Below, piece by piece: positions 5,002 through 6,606 of a stretch of 6,606 bases of DNA. A program made the position numbers and the translations under genes. Positions within the stretch are counted from its first letter, which is position 1. Each line of letters begins with the position of its first letter. This DNA comes from Hyphomicrobiales bacterium (lineage in GTDB: Bacteria; Pseudomonadota; Alphaproteobacteria; Rhizobiales; S144-23): positions 1 to 6,606 of the forward strand of contig WGBL01000242.1 of the NCBI GenBank assembly GCA_015494375.1, read 5' to 3'. Below the pieces are notes generated by a model, which searched no databases, had not been told where the DNA came from, and was given only the letters and a program-made list of their open reading frames with translations.

Positions 5002-5934
5002 ATGAAGGGGTGTCGGAACTCGGGCGGCGGCAAGCGCGTCCAGCGAAGGCGATGGGGCGGCGCGGGGTGCTGCCGCGTGCCCGGCATACATTGGGCCGTG
5101 CTCGGCGGTCTTGTGGCGGCTCTGGGCGTGACCCTGGGCTTGACCCTGGGCGTTGCGGGCGCGTGGGCCCATGGCCCCCTCTTCAGCGCCGGGCCCGAGA
5201 CCATCTGGAAGGGCGGCACCGAGATCACCGTAGGCCTCCATGATGAGCGCGCCCGTGGCCACGGCCATGAGGAGCGCGAGCGCGAAACCTTCCTCGAGAT
5301 CGAATACGGCATTACCCCCGATTGGGAGGTTTCGATCGAGCTGCCCTATACCTGGAAGAGCGAGGACGGCTTTTCGTCCGATGGGCTGGGCGATGTGGTG
5401 ATCGGCACCAAGTACCAGTTTTTTGTCGAGAACCTGCCGGGCGCCCAGCGCAAGGCAGCGGTCTTCGTCAATGCCAAATGGCCGACGGCCGACGAGAAGA
5501 CGATGCCCCCCCTCGGCTCGGGTGCCTGGAGTGTGCTAGGCGGGCTTGCCGTGGGCTATGAGGGGCGGCGCTGGTATGGCTTTGCCGATGTCCGCTATCG
5601 CCACAACGGCACGGGGCCGCAAGGGCTCAAGAAGGGGGACACGCTTTTTCTCGATGTCGTGGGTGGTGTGCGGCCGGTGCTCACGGAATACGACGAGCCC
5701 GACACGGTGCTGATGCTTGAGCTCAATTGGGAGCGGAGCGCGCGCGACCAACGCGCTGGTGTCACGCTTGCCGATACCGGCGGCTGGCAGTTGTTCCTCT
5801 CGCCCGTCATCTGGTGGACCTATCGCCAGGTCGCCCTCAAGGGGGGGGTGCAGATCCCGATTGCTTCCGAGCTCAATGGCGATCAGCCCGATGCCGACTA
5901 TCGCGCACTCTTTGAGGCGGTGTACCACTTTTGA
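5002..5934 (+). CDS. Outer-membrane beta-barrel protein linked to metal handling
   Basis: This 310-residue protein has a long basic n-region, a hydrophobic segment (about 31-54) and a likely cleavage after AWA at 56. The mature part is predicted to be beta-barrel: alternating strands such as FLEIEYGIT, WEVSIELPYTW, KAAVFVNAKWP, WYGFADVRYRH and TVLMLELNW, glycine-rich turns, and a terminal aromatic strand ending VYHF, as outer-membrane proteins do for BAM recognition. It resembles the loosely defined MetA-pathway/transporter-like barrels, without a confident family. Near the mature N-terminus a charged stretch (LHDERARGHGHEERERE, 79-95) contains His80, His87 and His89, a possible metal site. 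I chose ATG 5002 because AGAGGGGG precedes it at good spacing. ATG 4984, or TTG 4924 overlapping the HMA stop, are alternatives. Probably co-transcribed with the HMA gene. Passage or surface binding of a metal is inference. Confidence 0.82.
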   Translation: MKGCRNSGGGKRVQRRRWGGAGCCRVPGIHWAVLGGLVAALGVTLGLTLGVAGAWAHGPLFSAGPETIWKGGTEITVGLHDERARGHGHEERERETFLEIEYGITPDWEVSIELPYTWKSEDGFSSDGLGDVVIGTKYQFFVENLPGAQRKAAVFVNAKWPTADEKTMPPLGSGAWSVLGGLAVGYEGRRWYGFADVRYRHNGTGPQGLKKGDTLFLDVVGGVRPVLTEYDEPDTVLMLELNWERSARDQRAGVTLADTGGWQLFLSPVIWWTYRQVALKGGVQIPIASELNGDQPDADYRALFEAVYHF

Positions 5935-5954
5935 GGCGGTGTCCCACTTCTGAG
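5911..5954 (+). repeat. 19-bp tandem duplication at the end of the barrel gene
   Basis: TTTGAGGCGGTGTACCACT (5911-5929) is followed directly by TTTGAGGCGGTGTCCCACT (5930-5948), 18 of 19 identical, then a fragment TCTGAG (5949-5954). The first copy encodes the last residues FEAVYHF. The second copy, shifted one frame, would encode FEAVSHF and its own stop at 5951-5953. Confidence 0.9.
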
Positions 5955-5966
5955 CTCCGACGGGTT

Positions 5967-5985
5967 CCTTGGGGGCTGCCCAGGG
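5967..5985 (+). terminator. Possible terminator of the metal-protein operon
   Basis: CCTTGGG (5967-5973) pairs with CCCAGGG (5979-5985) through seven pairs including one G-T wobble, around a five-base loop. A modest T-rich tract (TGTTTGTGTG, 5990-5999) follows. It lies between two convergent genes. The T-run is interrupted, so termination may be weak or Rho-dependent. Confidence 0.35.
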
Positions 5986-6044
5986 CGCCTGTTTGTGTGC
6001 CGCTCACTGCTCCACTCAGTTGGAATGCGCGTGAGGCGGAGGCG

Positions 6045-6075
6045 CGCATGACGTGGCGCGGGGCCGCATGACGTG
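6045..6075. repeat. Direct 11-bp repeats with 20-bp period
   Basis: CGCATGACGTG occurs at 6045-6055 and 6065-6075, just beyond the end of the convergent membrane-protein gene. The core ATGACGTG could be a binding half-site, but nothing is transcribed away from it here, so a role is doubtful. Confidence 0.6.
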
Positions 6076-6090
6076 ACAGGTGAAGGCGGC

Positions 6091-6606
6091 TCAAGAGGTC
6101 AGCCCCGAAATGCCGGCCAGCAGGAAGGCCGAGAACAGATAGCCGATGAGCTGGTAGACATAGAGCGCCCGCCGCGCCAGTGGGTCCTCGAGCTCGAAGG
6201 CATAGTGCGCATCGCGCAAGCGGATGAGCGGTATGAACATGTCAATGGCGTAAAAGAGCCGCGGCCGAATATACTCCGTCTCCTGGCTGCCGGTCTTGAC
6301 GCGATAGCATTTCGCGCCCTCACGCCAGAGCAATATGAAAAAGAAGATGGTCACCGCGCCGACGATCCAGCTGACGATCTTGAGCGGCCGGTGGCCGAAA
6401 TCGATCAGCACGCCGTAGAGCTCTATGAGTGCGATCTTCGACCAGGCCCAGAGAAAGCGCGTCGTGCTTTCGGCCCCGGCCAGAATGCTGCTCTCAAAAA
6501 GCGCGGTCGTATCCGTGAAATCATCGAGCCGCGGCCCCGCCCGCTTCATCTCGTCAAGCCTCAACCTGGCGAGTGCGATCTTGATCTCGGTGGCATCACG
6601 CCCGAC
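6091..6606 (-). CDS. C-terminal part of an uncharacterised membrane protein (partial)
   Basis: The frame is open from the right edge of the window to a TGA at 6091-6093, giving 171 residues of a longer protein whose start lies outside. A TTG at 6564 is in frame, but the frame continues upstream without a break (GRDATEIKIALARLRLDEMK), and that stretch looks coding, so I treat the gene as 5'-truncated by the window. Two membrane segments are visible: VSWIVGAVTIFFFILLW, and near the end LYVYQLIGYLFSAFLLAGISGL. Between them FYAIDMFIPLIRLRDAHYAFEL is probably a re-entrant or interfacial helix. This layout recalls the C-terminal membrane region of some pentapeptide-repeat and other bacterial membrane proteins, where a similar ALDTFIPLVDL segment precedes a last helix ending in GL(T/L). 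That is weak and from memory. Convergent with the metal-protein operon. Confidence 0.8.
   Translation of the reverse strand, partial: VGRDATEIKIALARLRLDEMKRAGPRLDDFTDTTALFESSILAGAESTTRFLWAWSKIALIELYGVLIDFGHRPLKIVSWIVGAVTIFFFILLWREGAKCYRVKTGSQETEYIRPRLFYAIDMFIPLIRLRDAHYAFELEDPLARRALYVYQLIGYLFSAFLLAGISGLTS

Overview
This is GC-rich chromosomal DNA. Several things suggest an alphaproteobacterium, possibly of the Hyphomicrobiales: strong GC skew at third codon positions, a sigma-70 promoter with a CTATAT-like -10, a full-length PurA next to an EamA-type transporter gene, and an MltB-type transglycosylase with a C-terminal peptidoglycan-binding domain. The taxonomic placement is inference. No rRNA, tRNA, CRISPR array, transposase or phage gene is visible.

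Layout. Positions 1-154 are a non-coding flank. On the minus strand, a secreted lytic transglycosylase (1199-2467) is followed 93 bp downstream by an EamA/DMT-family inner-membrane transporter (155-1105). A divergent spacer (2468-2805) separates them from purA (2806-4098, plus strand). The spacer carries a TTGACA promoter, an 8-bp hairpin and three 21-bp tandem repeats. A 490-bp region without a convincing gene (4099-4588) follows. It holds a REP-like set of GC-rich inverted repeats, a MerR-type promoter with 19-bp spacing (4339-4369), a palindromic element and a run of GGAG repeats. This long leader feeds a two-gene operon: a small periplasmic heavy-metal-associated (HMA) protein with a CPFC motif (4589-4927) and an outer-membrane beta-barrel protein with a His/acid-rich stretch (5002-5934). 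A convergent membrane protein of unknown function (6091-6606, minus) runs off the right edge.

How the parts fit. The left half is housekeeping: purine synthesis, cell-wall turnover and metabolite transport. The most interesting part is the right half. A promoter that resembles mercury (mer) operators closely in spacing and dyad precedes a periplasmic metal-binding protein and an outer-membrane barrel. Neither MerR, MerT, MerA nor an efflux ATPase is present, so this looks like an envelope metal-handling module controlled by a regulator encoded elsewhere.

A second theme is short tandem duplication with a period near 10 or 19-21 bp in nearly every spacer: 1158, 2711, 4547, 4942, 5911 and 6045. 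Two 19-bp duplications bracket the outer-membrane gene, and one of them copies the last codons of its reading frame.
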